DNA of 64,000 nt, taken from contig CBFHVV010000002.1 in the NCBI GenBank assembly GCA_965658965.1, positions 7,558 through 71,557 of the forward strand, in the 5' to 3' direction. Position numbers and translations under genes: made by a program. This document shows, in pieces, positions 23,095 to 31,846 of the stretch. The first letter of the stretch is position 1. Every line of letters begins with the position of its first letter. A model generated the notes under the pieces. It saw nothing but the letters and a program-made list of their open reading frames with translations, had not been told where the DNA came from and did not search any database. The DNA is from Croceimicrobium sp965658965. Its GTDB lineage: Bacteria > Bacteroidota > Bacteroidia > Flavobacteriales > Schleiferiaceae.

Positions 23095-25455
23095 ATGCCC
23101 ATGGAAAAGAAAACCCTAACGGAATGCTCACATTGTCACCAAACTATCGATGAAGTAGTGGCGGGACAAAACGGGAAAAGCTATTGCTGCTATGGTTGTA
23201 AGGTGGTTGATGAGTTAATGGGGGAGTCTAAAATGGAGCTAGACTTGCCAGAAAAGTCGCTTCGCATCTATGCTTATTTAGATGAGGAGAAGATTAAAGA
23301 TCAGCTTTGTCATTTTAGAGAAGGCGACATTAATGCTATTCGTATTCATTTGCCCGCCATTCATTGTTCCAGCTGTATATACTTACTGGAAAATTTAAGT
23401 GAAGTAAGTGCTGGGATAAATAATGTACAAGTACATTTTGCAAAAAAAGAGGCTAGTATTCAGTTTTCTGAGAGTGAAATGAAGCTTTCTGTTTTGGCAG
23501 CTACCCTAGAGTTTATCGGCTATAAGCCCGATTTTATAAGTCATTTAGGCGAAGGTAAAAAGGCTAAAAACATACTGCTTATACAATTGGGCGTAGCAGG
23601 TTTCTTTTTTGGGAATACCATGTTATTAGCCTTACCAGAGTACATTGACGATAGTCTGGTTAACGATGCTTCACTGCAGCAATTTTTTCGCTACTTAATG
23701 ATGGCTTTTAGCCTGCCGGTTATTTTTTACAGTGCCCGGGATTATTTCGTTACTGCTTATAAATCTCTACGCGCTGGCACTTTAAGTATTGATCTGCCCA
23801 TTGCCATGGGGATTACCGTCCTTTTTTTACGTAGTTCCTATGAGGTTATCTCCCAAACTGGATCAGGTTATTTTGATAGCCTAACTGGTTTGGTTTTTTT
23901 CCTGTTAATAGGGAAATGGTATCAACAAAAGACCTATCAAAACTTTAGCTTTGAACGCGACCTACGCTCTTTTCTGCCCTTAGCTGCCAATATTATTATG
24001 AAGGATGGGACTGAAAAACCCATTGCTATAGACGATTTAAATGAAGGTGATCGACTCATATTAAGGCAAGGGGAGGTCCTTTCGGCAGATGGCCATTTAT
24101 TAAGCGCTAAGGCGGAAATAGACTATTCTTATCTAAGTGGAGAAAGTTTACCGGTACAGAAGTTAAAGGGTGAGAAAATTTTTGCTGGTGCCAAAGTAGC
24201 GGGCCAAGCAATAGAAGTAGAGGTGAGTAGCTCGGTAGATCATTCTTACCTAAGTTCTTTGTGGGCTAAAGATGCTTTTGCAGATGCCCCTAAAAAGAAA
24301 AGTAAAGCCTTTAGTGATCGAATAAGCCAGTACTTTACCCCAAGTATATTAATCATTGCAATTGTAGCAGCCTTAATTTGGTCGCAATACGATTTCTCTA
24401 AGGCAATTATTGTTTTTACTTCAGTGCTAATTGTGGCTTGCCCATGCGCACTAGCCTTAGCAGAGCCTTTCGCCGCGGGAAGTATGATGCGCTGGTTTGG
24501 GAAATATGGTTTTTTCATTAAAAATTCTACTGTCTTAAATCGCCTTCAAGCCATAGATATGGTGGTTTTTGATAAGACCGGAACCTTAACCTTACCCAAC
24601 AATATTCAGGTTGCTTGGCATGGAGATGATTTAAGTTTTGAAGAAAAATGGGCGGTAGTAGCCATGGCTTTAAATGCTCAGCATCCGCTAGCTAAGCCAC
24701 TTTTACAGTTTTTAGATCTTAAAGCGGCGGATGCTTCGCAGGTACTGAATTTTGAGGAAGCTAGTGGTGAAGGAGTCGCTGCTCGGGTGCGTGGTTCTTA
24801 CTATCGTTTGGGAAAAGCGTCTTTTTTAAACCTGAGTGATGAAGCGGGTACTACTGCAGTTTATGTGGAGAAAGATGCTGTAGTGAGAGGGTACTTCACT
24901 TTCTACCAAAAGGCTCGTCCAGCACTGAAAAAGAGTATAGATAATTTAGCAGAGCATTATCAAATGGCGGTTTTAAGCGGTGATAATGAGGCGGAAAGAG
25001 AACGTTTTCAGGAAATATTTGGCGGCAAAGCGGCCCTTTATTTCAATCATTCGCCCCACGATAAATTAAACCGTTTGCAGAACATACAAGGCAAGGGCAA
25101 AAAAGTGTTAATGTTAGGCGATGGTTTAAATGATGCTGGTGCATTACAGCAAAGTGAGGTTGGGGTTAGTCTTTGTGAAAAAGATGTGAATTTTTTCCCT
25201 GCTAGTGATGCACTTTTACAATCGCAAGCTTTTCCACTCTTGGGTCAATTTCTAGGCTTAAGTCATAGTTATCGAAAAATTGTAAACTGGGCTTTCGTAA
25301 TATCACTAGCCTATAACCTGCTTGGGGTATCCGTTGCTGTTGCAGGTTTTTTAAGTCCGCTACTGGCCGCTATTTTAATGCCAATCAGTTCGGTAACAGT
25401 GGTACTCTTTACCACTCTGCGTTCGGGGTATTTGGCCAAAAAGGGTTTAGCCTAA
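23095..25455 (+). CDS. ccoI: Copper-translocating P1B-type ATPase CcoI (FixI)
   Basis: A P-type ATPase of about 786 residues that supplies copper for cbb3 oxidase assembly. The N-terminus has a zinc-ribbon-like CSHCHQTIDE...CCYGCK region, then a metal-binding domain with CSSC. Catalytic motifs are the transmembrane CPCALALA, phosphorylation site DKTGTLTLP and hinge GDGLNDAGAL. An upstream in-frame ATG exists at 23059, but it lies beside the FNR-like site and ahead of the -7 element, so ATG 23095 (or 23101) is preferred. Divergent from fnr. The 3' end overlaps the convergent gene by 9 bp. Confidence 0.94.
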   Translation: MPMEKKTLTECSHCHQTIDEVVAGQNGKSYCCYGCKVVDELMGESKMELDLPEKSLRIYAYLDEEKIKDQLCHFREGDINAIRIHLPAIHCSSCIYLLENLSEVSAGINNVQVHFAKKEASIQFSESEMKLSVLAATLEFIGYKPDFISHLGEGKKAKNILLIQLGVAGFFFGNTMLLALPEYIDDSLVNDASLQQFFRYLMMAFSLPVIFYSARDYFVTAYKSLRAGTLSIDLPIAMGITVLFLRSSYEVISQTGSGYFDSLTGLVFFLLIGKWYQQKTYQNFSFERDLRSFLPLAANIIMKDGTEKPIAIDDLNEGDRLILRQGEVLSADGHLLSAKAEIDYSYLSGESLPVQKLKGEKIFAGAKVAGQAIEVEVSSSVDHSYLSSLWAKDAFADAPKKKSKAFSDRISQYFTPSILIIAIVAALIWSQYDFSKAIIVFTSVLIVACPCALALAEPFAAGSMMRWFGKYGFFIKNSTVLNRLQAIDMVVFDKTGTLTLPNNIQVAWHGDDLSFEEKWAVVAMALNAQHPLAKPLLQFLDLKAADASQVLNFEEASGEGVAARVRGSYYRLGKASFLNLSDEAGTTAVYVEKDAVVRGYFTFYQKARPALKKSIDNLAEHYQMAVLSGDNEAERERFQEIFGGKAALYFNHSPHDKLNRLQNIQGKGKKVLMLGDGLNDAGALQQSEVGVSLCEKDVNFFPASDALLQSQAFPLLGQFLGLSHSYRKIVNWAFVISLAYNLLGVSVAVAGFLSPLLAAILMPISSVTVVLFTTLRSGYLAKKGLA

Positions 25456-25956
25456 TTTGGCTAAGCGGAATTGCGCCTGCCGTTTTATACCAGGGCTAAG
25501 GTCTTGCAAGTAATAGTCCTCTTGGTATAAGGCAATTTCATTTTTTAAAGCGGGATGTTTTTTAGCAATCCTTAGCAAGCAGTAAAGCGCTTGTATTCGA
25601 GTAGAAGGAATATTGCCAATGTTCTCCCAAATTAATTGTGCCTGGTCAAATAGAAAGCTTTCCCAGTCTTCAGGTGTTTCTAAACTCTGTAGTAACCTCA
25701 AAAGCTCCCTTTGCAGAGATGGGTCACCTTCTTCCAGTCGCCTTATTAATTGGGGATATATCGCTAATAGGTCTTCTTCTAGCTTGGGACTCTTTATTTG
25801 ATTAATAAACCACAGGGCTCGCCAAGCATGGCGTGGAGTTTCATATAAAGCATCTTCTAGCGCAAGCTGAAACAAGATTGGTCTGCTACCATATTCTTCT
25901 ACTAGAGCTGCTTTTTTTCTGAATGTTTGGTAAATCTGCGCAAAACTTTTTTTCAT
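25447..25956 (-). CDS. Helical-repeat (HEAT-like) protein, unknown function
   Basis: A 169-residue, almost entirely helical protein. Repeated pairs of amphipathic helices with patterns such as RHAWRALWFINQIK, LQRELLRLLQSLE and STRIQALYCLLRIAKKHP suggest HEAT-like repeats for protein binding. No catalytic residues or signal peptide are seen. It overlaps the convergent ccoI by 9 bp. It was not recognised as a named family. Confidence 0.65.
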   Translation of the reverse strand: MKKSFAQIYQTFRKKAALVEEYGSRPILFQLALEDALYETPRHAWRALWFINQIKSPKLEEDLLAIYPQLIRRLEEGDPSLQRELLRLLQSLETPEDWESFLFDQAQLIWENIGNIPSTRIQALYCLLRIAKKHPALKNEIALYQEDYYLQDLSPGIKRQAQFRLAKLG

Positions 25957-25978
25957 AGTTATCAGAACTTCTTAGTCT

Positions 25979-26104
25979 TTAGGTCTCGCTGTAGAAGGAA
26001 ATATAATTGATATCCAAGAGCTTACAGTATTGCCCCATCATTCTTAATAAACAAAACTCTTCTGCAAAGTGACTTATATCATCTTCTGGACTGAGTATAA
26101 TCAT
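25979..26104 (-). CDS. Possible 41-residue small protein
   Basis: A short minus-strand frame from ATG 26104 to TAA at 25979, encoding MIILSPEDDISHFAEEFC and then LLRMMGQYCKLLDINYISF. It lies 22 bp upstream of the helical-repeat gene in the same direction. The acidic start and mixed composition look coding, but an open frame of this length arises easily by chance. It was not recognised. It overlaps the FNR-like half-match at 26070-26081. Confidence 0.28.
   Translation of the reverse strand: MIILSPEDDISHFAEEFCLLRMMGQYCKLLDINYISFYSET
26070..26081. promoter_or_regulatory. Weak FNR-like site upstream of yceI
   Basis: TGACTTATATCA keeps TGA-N6-TCA but is less symmetric than the others. No -7 element stands at class II spacing. 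CACCTTTG (26127-26134) would put it at about -63, near a class I position. Confidence 0.25.
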
Positions 26105-26153
26105 AGTTAGCCTCTGCAATCAATTGCACCTTTGTCTAACAAGAAACCAAGAT

Positions 26154-26723
26154 ATGAAACTCTTATTTACAGCGATGATTTTAGCTCTCAGCCCAATCGG
26201 TGAAAGAGCAATTCCTTTAAACTACACAACCAATACCGCAGAGTCTGCCATGGCCATTGAGGGTACTTCAACTTTACACGATTGGGAAATGAAGGCGGCT
26301 GATTTGCAGGGTAGTATGGATGTGGATATCTATGAGAACAAGCTCGGTATTAACCATTTAAAATTAGTGGTGCCAGCGAGAAGTTTAAAAAGCGGTAAAG
26401 GCCCAATGGACGATAACGCTTATAAGGCACTGAAGGTAGATGATCATCCTAATATTACCTATCAATTGGTGAGCGTGAAAGCTATAAAGAAAGTAGGGGA
26501 AGGGCTTTACGATGTAACTACCGTAGGCGATCTGGAGGTTGCTGGTAAAACACGTCGTCTAATAATACCCATACAAGCAAAAGTATTAAATGATGGTATT
26601 GAGCTCTCAGGAGCCACTGCCTTTACGATGTCTAGTTTTAATGTGGAAGCCCCCAGTTTTATGATGGGCACCATTACTACTGGCGATAGGATAACGATTA
26701 AATTTTCAATTAACTATAACTAA
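26154..26723 (+). CDS. YceI family periplasmic protein
   Basis: A 189-residue YceI-family lipocalin-like protein, expected to bind an isoprenoid or other hydrophobic ligand in the periplasm. The start at ATG 26154 gives a short signal peptide (KLLFTAMILALSPIG). TSTLHDWEMKA, PARSLKSGKGPMDDNAYKAL and VAGKTRRLIIP match the family. It lies 14 bp before the outer-membrane protein gene and is probably cotranscribed. A nearby ten-codon upstream start is rejected because it would precede the signal peptide. Confidence 0.88.
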   Translation: MKLLFTAMILALSPIGERAIPLNYTTNTAESAMAIEGTSTLHDWEMKAADLQGSMDVDIYENKLGINHLKLVVPARSLKSGKGPMDDNAYKALKVDDHPNITYQLVSVKAIKKVGEGLYDVTTVGDLEVAGKTRRLIIPIQAKVLNDGIELSGATAFTMSSFNVEAPSFMMGTITTGDRITIKFSINYN

Positions 26724-26737
26724 TAATCAACACAATC

Positions 26738-28027
26738 ATGAGAACAAGAACAAAGTTAACATTGCTTTTTGCCTTTATTTTAGGCATAGGCTCCGCGTTT
26801 GCTCAACTGGATACTGACCGTGATATACAACAATATCGCTATCGTGACTTTAGAGGAATAAACCAATTTGAAGCTCTAAAAACTGATATTACTTTTGATG
26901 GCATGAAAGTTCGACTGGGTGGTGCTTTTGCAGTGCAAATGCAGGCATTAAGTCATAGCACCGGTTCTACTGTAGATACCCTACAACAAATTGGGAATAA
27001 CTTTAACTTACCTACTGCGAACTTAGACATTGACGTGGCTTTAGCAGATGGTATGAGAATGCACATGCGTACTTACCTATCTTCTCGTCACCACCCAGAA
27101 AGCTGGGTAAAAGGCGGATATATTCAAATAAGTAACTTAAACTGGATTCGTAAAGGCCTTTTAGAGAACATCATGGATTTTACTACCGTAAAAGTGGGTT
27201 TAATGGAAATAAATTACGGCGACTATCACTTCCGTAGAACGGATAATGCAAGAGCCATTTACAATCCCTTTGTGGGCAACCTATTGATGGATGCATTTAA
27301 TACAGAAGCAGGAGCAGAGCTTTATTTTAATCCAGGCGACTTCCTTTTTATGGCAGGAGTAACCAATGGTAAATTAAACCAGAGTGTTGCAACTGACGGA
27401 AATTATACCCCAGCATTTTTAGCTAAGGTGGGTTGGGATAGTCAACTAAACGAGGATTTAAGAGTTCGTCTGACCTCTTCTTTGTACACTTCTGCAGAAG
27501 GGAATACTAACTATTTGTATTTCGGAGACCGCGGTGGTAGTAGATATTATATGGTAACGGAAGCTGACGGAGCAAGTACTGCTGGTAATTACAGAAGTGG
27601 TAGAATTAGTCCAAGCTTCATCAACGAAGTAACTAGCATAATGATTAACCCTTTTGTGAAGTTTAAAGGATTTGAATTCTTGGGTGCTTTTGAAACTTCT
27701 AGCGGAAAGATTTCTGCCGAATCTGAAACACGTACCTATACTCAGATTTATGCCGAATTAGTGTACCGCTTTGGGAAAACCGAAAACTTCTATGTGGGTG
27801 GTAGATATAATACTGTAGCAGGACAATTACCAAACTTTACCCCTACTGCAGATCCAACAGAGGTAAACATAAGCCGTATCGCTTTTGCAGCAGGTTGGTT
27901 TATGACCAAAAACGTAATGATGAAGGCAGAGTATGTTATGCAGAACTACGATGGTTATGCTACCGACAATATTCTAAACGATGCCCAGTTTGATGGTCTT
28001 GTACTGGAAGCAGTAATTAGTTTCTAA
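26738..28027 (+). CDS. Outer-membrane beta-barrel (porin-like) protein
   Basis: A 429-residue exported protein with a clear signal peptide ending IGSAFAQ. The mature part is rich in alternating hydrophobic strands and aromatic residues and ends with FDGLVLEAVISF, a beta-signal with C-terminal Phe, as in porins. The sequence was not matched to a named porin, though it resembles carbohydrate- or phosphate-porin-like proteins of Bacteroidota. Coexpression with the YceI gene and a strong terminator afterwards define a two-gene unit. Confidence 0.75.
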   Translation: MRTRTKLTLLFAFILGIGSAFAQLDTDRDIQQYRYRDFRGINQFEALKTDITFDGMKVRLGGAFAVQMQALSHSTGSTVDTLQQIGNNFNLPTANLDIDVALADGMRMHMRTYLSSRHHPESWVKGGYIQISNLNWIRKGLLENIMDFTTVKVGLMEINYGDYHFRRTDNARAIYNPFVGNLLMDAFNTEAGAELYFNPGDFLFMAGVTNGKLNQSVATDGNYTPAFLAKVGWDSQLNEDLRVRLTSSLYTSAEGNTNYLYFGDRGGSRYYMVTEADGASTAGNYRSGRISPSFINEVTSIMINPFVKFKGFEFLGAFETSSGKISAESETRTYTQIYAELVYRFGKTENFYVGGRYNTVAGQLPNFTPTADPTEVNISRIAFAAGWFMTKNVMMKAEYVMQNYDGYATDNILNDAQFDGLVLEAVISF

Positions 28028-28052
28028 TCAAGAAGTGACTAAGTTTTAATTG

Positions 28053-28083
28053 AAGAGCGCCTTTTATGGGCGCTCTTTTTTTG
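28053..28083 (+). terminator. Intrinsic terminator after the yceI-porin unit
   Basis: GAGCGCC (28055-28061) pairs with GGCGCTC (28069-28075), extended by two A-T pairs and followed by T8. It is the expected end of the porin transcript. Confidence 0.85.
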
Positions 28084-28198
28084 TCTAATTTGTCAGCGTT
28101 CCGGGGCACAAAGCCGATTGGAGAAGAGCTTCTTGATTTGCTCGTTCCATGCTTCGGAAATGAGTTTTAAACAATAGAGACTGTTTTTTAATTGTGAA

Positions 28199-28771
28199 AT
28201 GATACGTAAAGCTATTCTTCTACTATTAGTTCTTTTAAGTGTTATTACTTGCGATTGGTCTGAGTCTGGAAATGAGCTCGAGCATTATCCCTTTGAAATA
28301 CGTTTTGATACCCAGAAAGATGAAATGGGGCAAGCCTTTTTAAGCTTTACCATAGATCTAGATTCGGGGAAATACTACGTTTCGCCTCATTCGGGAGGCT
28401 TTCATCAACGCTTAATCTTTTCTTTGGAAGAGACAGATAGCCTTTTTTTGCTTGGGGATCTGGTTGAGTATCCCAAAACCTATAATGATTACGATAGTCT
28501 CTCTGATAAGGAAGGAAGATTTGTTCGTGAGAAGACTACTTTCTTACAAAGAATGACAGTTTCTTCCCAGAATAACTTTAAGGTTTCTGGTTTAATTTGG
28601 TTGGGCATGCTACCCGGCGAGCAACCTTTTGAAATTAATTTTATTCTCTCTCAGCAATCTGGTAAATTGGAGATTGAGAATATTAAAAGGAAAGTTTCAG
28701 ACTATCCTAGTTTTTGGGATAATAAGAGGCTTGACACTCCTAAAGACAGTTTGAGTTATATCAAATTTTGA
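28199..28771 (+). CDS. Putative secreted lipoprotein, unknown
   Basis: A 190-residue protein with a hydrophobic N-terminal segment (about 4-17) ending VITC at Cys18, an imperfect lipobox. The rest is beta-rich and acidic, with SGKYYVSPHSGGFHQRL and no recognised motif. It stands alone between a terminator and a decayed gap. It was not recognised as a named family. Confidence 0.6.
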   Translation: MIRKAILLLLVLLSVITCDWSESGNELEHYPFEIRFDTQKDEMGQAFLSFTIDLDSGKYYVSPHSGGFHQRLIFSLEETDSLFLLGDLVEYPKTYNDYDSLSDKEGRFVREKTTFLQRMTVSSQNNFKVSGLIWLGMLPGEQPFEINFILSQQSGKLEIENIKRKVSDYPSFWDNKRLDTPKDSLSYIKF

Positions 28772-29236
28772 GAGAGTAGAAACGTACGGTAGTTAATTTG
28801 TCTATTATGCCTAATAAAATGAGAATGAGAATTTCCTCGATTCTTATATTTGGGCTTCTCTCATTTCCAATTATAATTTAGGCACAATAAGATTGCATTG
28901 CAGTGACGCATGTTAGTCTTGTGCTTCAAACTTGTGCTTCAAATTTAGGTTAACCCTTCACAAAGGGAATATTCAAGTTTTGATGCAAGGATTTGTAGAT
29001 CATTAGAATCCCCCTTAATATGGTGCCAGTTTCGAGGTGCCGCGCTAATTGATGGTTGGGATGGGCGAACCCAGAAAACCTATTGTTATGTTATCTCTTT
29101 TGTTTGGCTGTTAGTGCGGTATGTGACCTCTAATTGATGTGTAGGTGTTTATGGAAAAGGCAAGGTAGCTTTGTTGCTACTTGACACCTATTACTTAGCT
29201 TACCAGCATCAATATGGGAGCTAGCAGGAAGTAGGC
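28772..29236. other. Decayed intergenic region, possible gene remnant
   Basis: About 465 bp without an intact gene. At 28807 an ATG opens a 24-codon frame ending in a signal-peptide-like stretch (ISSILIFGLLSFPIII). It is cut by TAG just before Ala-Gln, the usual cleavage site, then by TAA two codons on. A 13-bp tandem duplication (28918-28930, 28931-28943) follows. This may be the 5' remnant of a secreted-protein gene, with low confidence. Nothing else was recognised. Confidence 0.35.
28918..28943. repeat. 13-bp perfect tandem repeat
   Basis: CTTGTGCTTCAAA occurs twice head-to-tail at 28918-28930 and 28931-28943, inside the decayed gap. Confidence 0.8.
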
Positions 29237-29267
29237 AAAAAAAAAGCCACCCCTAAGGATGGCTTTT
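29237..29267 (-). terminator. Terminator of the ExbB/ExbD operon
   Basis: AAAAGCCA (29242-29249) pairs with TGGCTTTT (29260-29267), with two further inner G-C pairs, one mismatch and a CTAA loop. On the minus strand a run of nine T follows. Confidence 0.85.
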
Positions 29268-29284
29268 GATATATAAAGACTCTC

Positions 29285-29761
29285 TTAATCTCCGTATACA
29301 TCACCCTTACGAGTGGAATAATTAATCTTTAAAGAGTTTGCTTTGCGCAGCTCTTGTTTGATATCGGTTACTAAACCCATTTTTACATCTTCATCAGCTT
29401 TAATTGAAACTGTCATTAAAGGCCTTTCAGCCTCATTAATAGCTTCTCTTTCTGTGATAACGAATTGCTGTAGCTCTTTTACACGAGCAAAAGCGTCGTT
29501 GAGCTGAATACGAGGCTCAGATCCCACTTGAGGAATGTAAGCGTCTTTCGGCTTACCTACATAAACATAGGTAACTAAAGACTTGCGCTCCAGCTTTTTG
29601 ATTTCTGTTGCAAAAGGTTTAGTGTTTTCTACTTTAAGGGTAATTTCACGCATTACCGTGGTTACCATAAAGAAGAAAAGTAGCATGAAAACAATATCCG
29701 GCAGCGAGGCTGTGGAAATGGGAGGTGTACCTCCCCCTTTTTTCTTTCTAAACTTTGACAT
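29285..29761 (-). CDS. exbD: ExbD/TolR family protein (second copy)
   Basis: A 158-residue ExbD-type protein with one membrane helix: SLPDIVFMLLFFFMVTTVM contains the conserved Asp used in proton-driven energy transfer. A basic, glycine-rich N-terminus (KFRKKKGGG) lies in the cytoplasm and a periplasmic domain follows. With ExbB it would energise TonB-dependent transport. It is last in an exbB - membrane protein - exbD - exbD operon and begins 1 bp after the preceding gene. Confidence 0.9.
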   Translation of the reverse strand: MSKFRKKKGGGTPPISTASLPDIVFMLLFFFMVTTVMREITLKVENTKPFATEIKKLERKSLVTYVYVGKPKDAYIPQVGSEPRIQLNDAFARVKELQQFVITEREAINEAERPLMTVSIKADEDVKMGLVTDIKQELRKANSLKINYSTRKGDVYGD

Positions 29762-29762
29762 A

Positions 29763-30332
29763 TTATCCTAAACTTACAGGTTCAGCCTCCGAAATTTTCT
29801 GCGGATAAGCATCCTTAATTTCACTTTGTTCGGCTTCGCTTAAATCGTCGAAGGCCTTACCAAAACGGCGTTGAGACAGTTCCTCACGTAACTCATTATA
29901 AGCTGCTGCCAGCTCATTCTGAACGGAAATGTACATCTTGTAGGAAGTACCACGATCGTTCTGTAAAGACACAATAGCCTTTAATGGGTTGTCTGAAGAG
30001 GCAGGACTTCTACCAGCCCCTTGACAGTAGCTGCAAGATCCATCACCATTATTGTTCAAAAAACGCTTAGTAGCTGCACGTAAATCGCGCAACTCCATAT
30101 AGTCGTCTTCCACCAAAAGTTGGTTACTTGAGTTTACCAACACGGTAAAGATGTTTTTCTTCTTTACTGGTGGAGTGTCAGGCATCTCTTCGGGTGGCGT
30201 CCATGGCGGAAGCTTACGGTTAATACCAGAATCAACATCCATCGTGGTGGTTACTAAGAAAAAGATCAGTAGCAAGAATGCTATGTCGGCCATAGAGCCT
30301 GCATTGATCTCGGGTAAAGCTCTTTTTGCCAT
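29763..30332 (-). CDS. exbD: ExbD/TolR family protein (first copy)
   Basis: A 189-residue ExbD protein with the membrane segment SMADIAFLLLIFFLVTTTM carrying the conserved Asp. Its periplasmic domain is longer than that of the second ExbD and contains a CSYCQGAG-like segment with two close cysteines near residue 100. Two different ExbD proteins per ExbB are common in Bacteroidota, where both take part in one energising complex. Confidence 0.9.
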   Translation of the reverse strand: MAKRALPEINAGSMADIAFLLLIFFLVTTTMDVDSGINRKLPPWTPPEEMPDTPPVKKKNIFTVLVNSSNQLLVEDDYMELRDLRAATKRFLNNNGDGSCSYCQGAGRSPASSDNPLKAIVSLQNDRGTSYKMYISVQNELAAAYNELREELSQRRFGKAFDDLSEAEQSEIKDAYPQKISEAEPVSLG

Positions 30333-30337
30333 AGCGG

Positions 30338-30661
30338 TTATTTACTAAATAATCTAGAAACTTCTACGTATAGTATCGATAAGATCGCAACAGCAGTAAG
30401 GATATAGAAGGTTCCTAAACCCATACCTACTCTGCGTAATCCGCCTTCAGAAATGTCTTCATCGGCGAAGATAGTGTTGGCTTCACTGCCATCACTAAGT
30501 GTATATGTTAGTCCAAATATCACTAGCAAACCAGCAATGCCAAATAAGGCACTTTTAGCTGCTTTAGGATGCTTGATAATGTTCATAATGGAGAAGCCCA
30601 ATATTCCCACTCCGCAAATCCCAATCAGGACATAAGCTGTGTAAATTCCAAAATCTACCAT
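30338..30661 (-). CDS. Small membrane protein of the ExbB/ExbD operon
   Basis: A 107-residue protein with three predicted helices (about 7-26, 38-54 and 84-102) and a short acidic loop (GSEANTIFADEDISE). Homologues occupy the same place between exbB and exbD in other Bacteroidota. It has no catalytic motif. A structural role in the proton-channel complex is inferred from position only. Confidence 0.75.
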   Translation of the reverse strand: MVDFGIYTAYVLIGICGVGILGFSIMNIIKHPKAAKSALFGIAGLLVIFGLTYTLSDGSEANTIFADEDISEGGLRRVGMGLGTFYILTAVAILSILYVEVSRLFSK

Positions 30662-30672
30662 TTGTTGTAATA

Positions 30673-31527
30673 CTATTTATTGTCGTGCTTAACTAATAGG
30701 TCTATTAGTGCAATAGACGCATCTTCCATATTGTTAACGATTGAGTCAACCTTAGCAATAATGTAGTTGTAAAAAATCTGAAGGATCATCGCAACGATAA
30801 GTCCAAATACAGTAGTTAAAAGGGCCACTTTAATACCTCCTGCTACTAATGATGGAGAAATATCACCAGCTGCTTCAATCGCATCAAAGGCGCCAATCAT
30901 ACCGATAACTGTACCCATGAAACCAAGCATTGGAGCAAGTGCGATAAATAAAGAAATCCACGAAATATTGCGTTCTAAAAGACCCATTTGTACCGATCCG
31001 TAAGATACAATTGACTTTTCAACCATATCGATACCTTCACCACTTCTTTCTAAGCCTTGGTAGAAGATACTAGCTACTGGTCCACGGGTGTTACGACAAA
31101 CTTCTTTCGCCGCTTCAATACCACCGCTGGCTAGAGCCGCTTCGATATCGTTTAATAATTTTTTGGCATTTGGAGTAGCCATGTTGAGGTAGATAATACG
31201 CTCAATACAAATAGCAAGACCAAGAATAAGGGCGATAAGTACAATACCCATAAATCCAGGACCACCTTCAATGAATTTTTCTTTGATAATTTGGTGGAAA
31301 GTTTGGTCTTCGGCTACAACCTCTTCTTCGGTTGCAGCATCCTCAGTGGCTACAGTTTTTGCTGGTTCGGCAGCGGCAGAATCAACTGCGGATGAGTCGG
31401 CAGCGGTAGTGTCGGCAGCCATTTCAGTACTTGCGCTGTCCATTGAATCAGCTTCCTGGGCCATTAGACTTGTGTTTCCGAAGGCTACGAAACCTAAGAT
31501 AGCCAAGATAGAGAGTGCTCTTTTCAT
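30673..31527 (-). CDS. exbB: MotA/TolQ/ExbB proton channel protein
   Basis: A 284-residue ExbB. A signal-like N-terminal helix is followed by an unusual low-complexity segment (about residues 25-75) rich in Ala, Ser, Asp and Glu. The channel domain has three helices, with IALAPMLGFMGTVIGMIGAF and LLTTVFGLIVAMILQIFYNY being characteristic. It forms the stator with the ExbD proteins downstream. TAGATTTG at 31633-31626 is a perfect -7 element, giving a leader of about 95 nt that contains a GAGCC/GGCTC hairpin. Confidence 0.92.
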   Translation of the reverse strand: MKRALSILAILGFVAFGNTSLMAQEADSMDSASTEMAADTTAADSSAVDSAAAEPAKTVATEDAATEEEVVAEDQTFHQIIKEKFIEGGPGFMGIVLIALILGLAICIERIIYLNMATPNAKKLLNDIEAALASGGIEAAKEVCRNTRGPVASIFYQGLERSGEGIDMVEKSIVSYGSVQMGLLERNISWISLFIALAPMLGFMGTVIGMIGAFDAIEAAGDISPSLVAGGIKVALLTTVFGLIVAMILQIFYNYIIAKVDSIVNNMEDASIALIDLLVKHDNK

Positions 31528-31687
31528 TTTTTAATGAGTTGATTAAATTTTTGGTGAAAATAAAAAACTTGTAGAAAAGCCGAGCCTTTCTGGGCTCAAA
31601 TTTTCAAAGCATTATGTTATTGTCGCAAATCTAAGCGCAAATTTCGCTTTATCTAAGATTTAACGAGAAATAATGATATCTATTTTC

Positions 31688-31695
31688 TAGTTTTG
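31688..31695 (+). promoter_or_regulatory. Promoter -7 element of tRNA-Ser
   Basis: TAGTTTTG is a perfect TAnnTTTG match. Transcription would start near 31700, about 20 nt before the tRNA. Confidence 0.5.
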
Positions 31696-31719
31696 CCGAC
31701 TGAGAAATAAATAATTTCT

Positions 31720-31806
31720 GGAGAGGTGTCCGAGTGGCTTAAGGAGCACGCTTGGAAAGCGTGTGTGCGGGTAACCGTACCGAGGGTTCGAATCCCTCTC
31801 TCTCCG
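31720..31806 (+). tRNA. tRNA-Ser (anticodon GGA)
   Basis: An 87-nt class II tRNA. The acceptor GGAGAGG pairs with TCTCTCC (31799-31805) with one G-U pair, and G31806 is the discriminator. The anticodon stem CACGC/GCGTG encloses TTGGAAA, so the anticodon is GGA, reading UCC/UCU serine codons. The long variable arm and the T arm GAGGG-TTCGAAT-CCCTC are clear. CCA is not encoded. Confidence 0.96.
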
Positions 31807-31808
31807 CA

Positions 31809-31846
31809 AGAATCCCGCACAGCGCAAGCTGATGTGGGATTTTTTT
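31809..31846 (+). terminator. Terminator of the tRNA-Ser gene
   Basis: AATCCCGCA (31811-31819) pairs with TGTGGGATT (31833-31841). The inner stem CAGC/GCTG has one bulged A and a GCAA tetraloop, and T7 follows. A strong intrinsic terminator. Confidence 0.9.
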
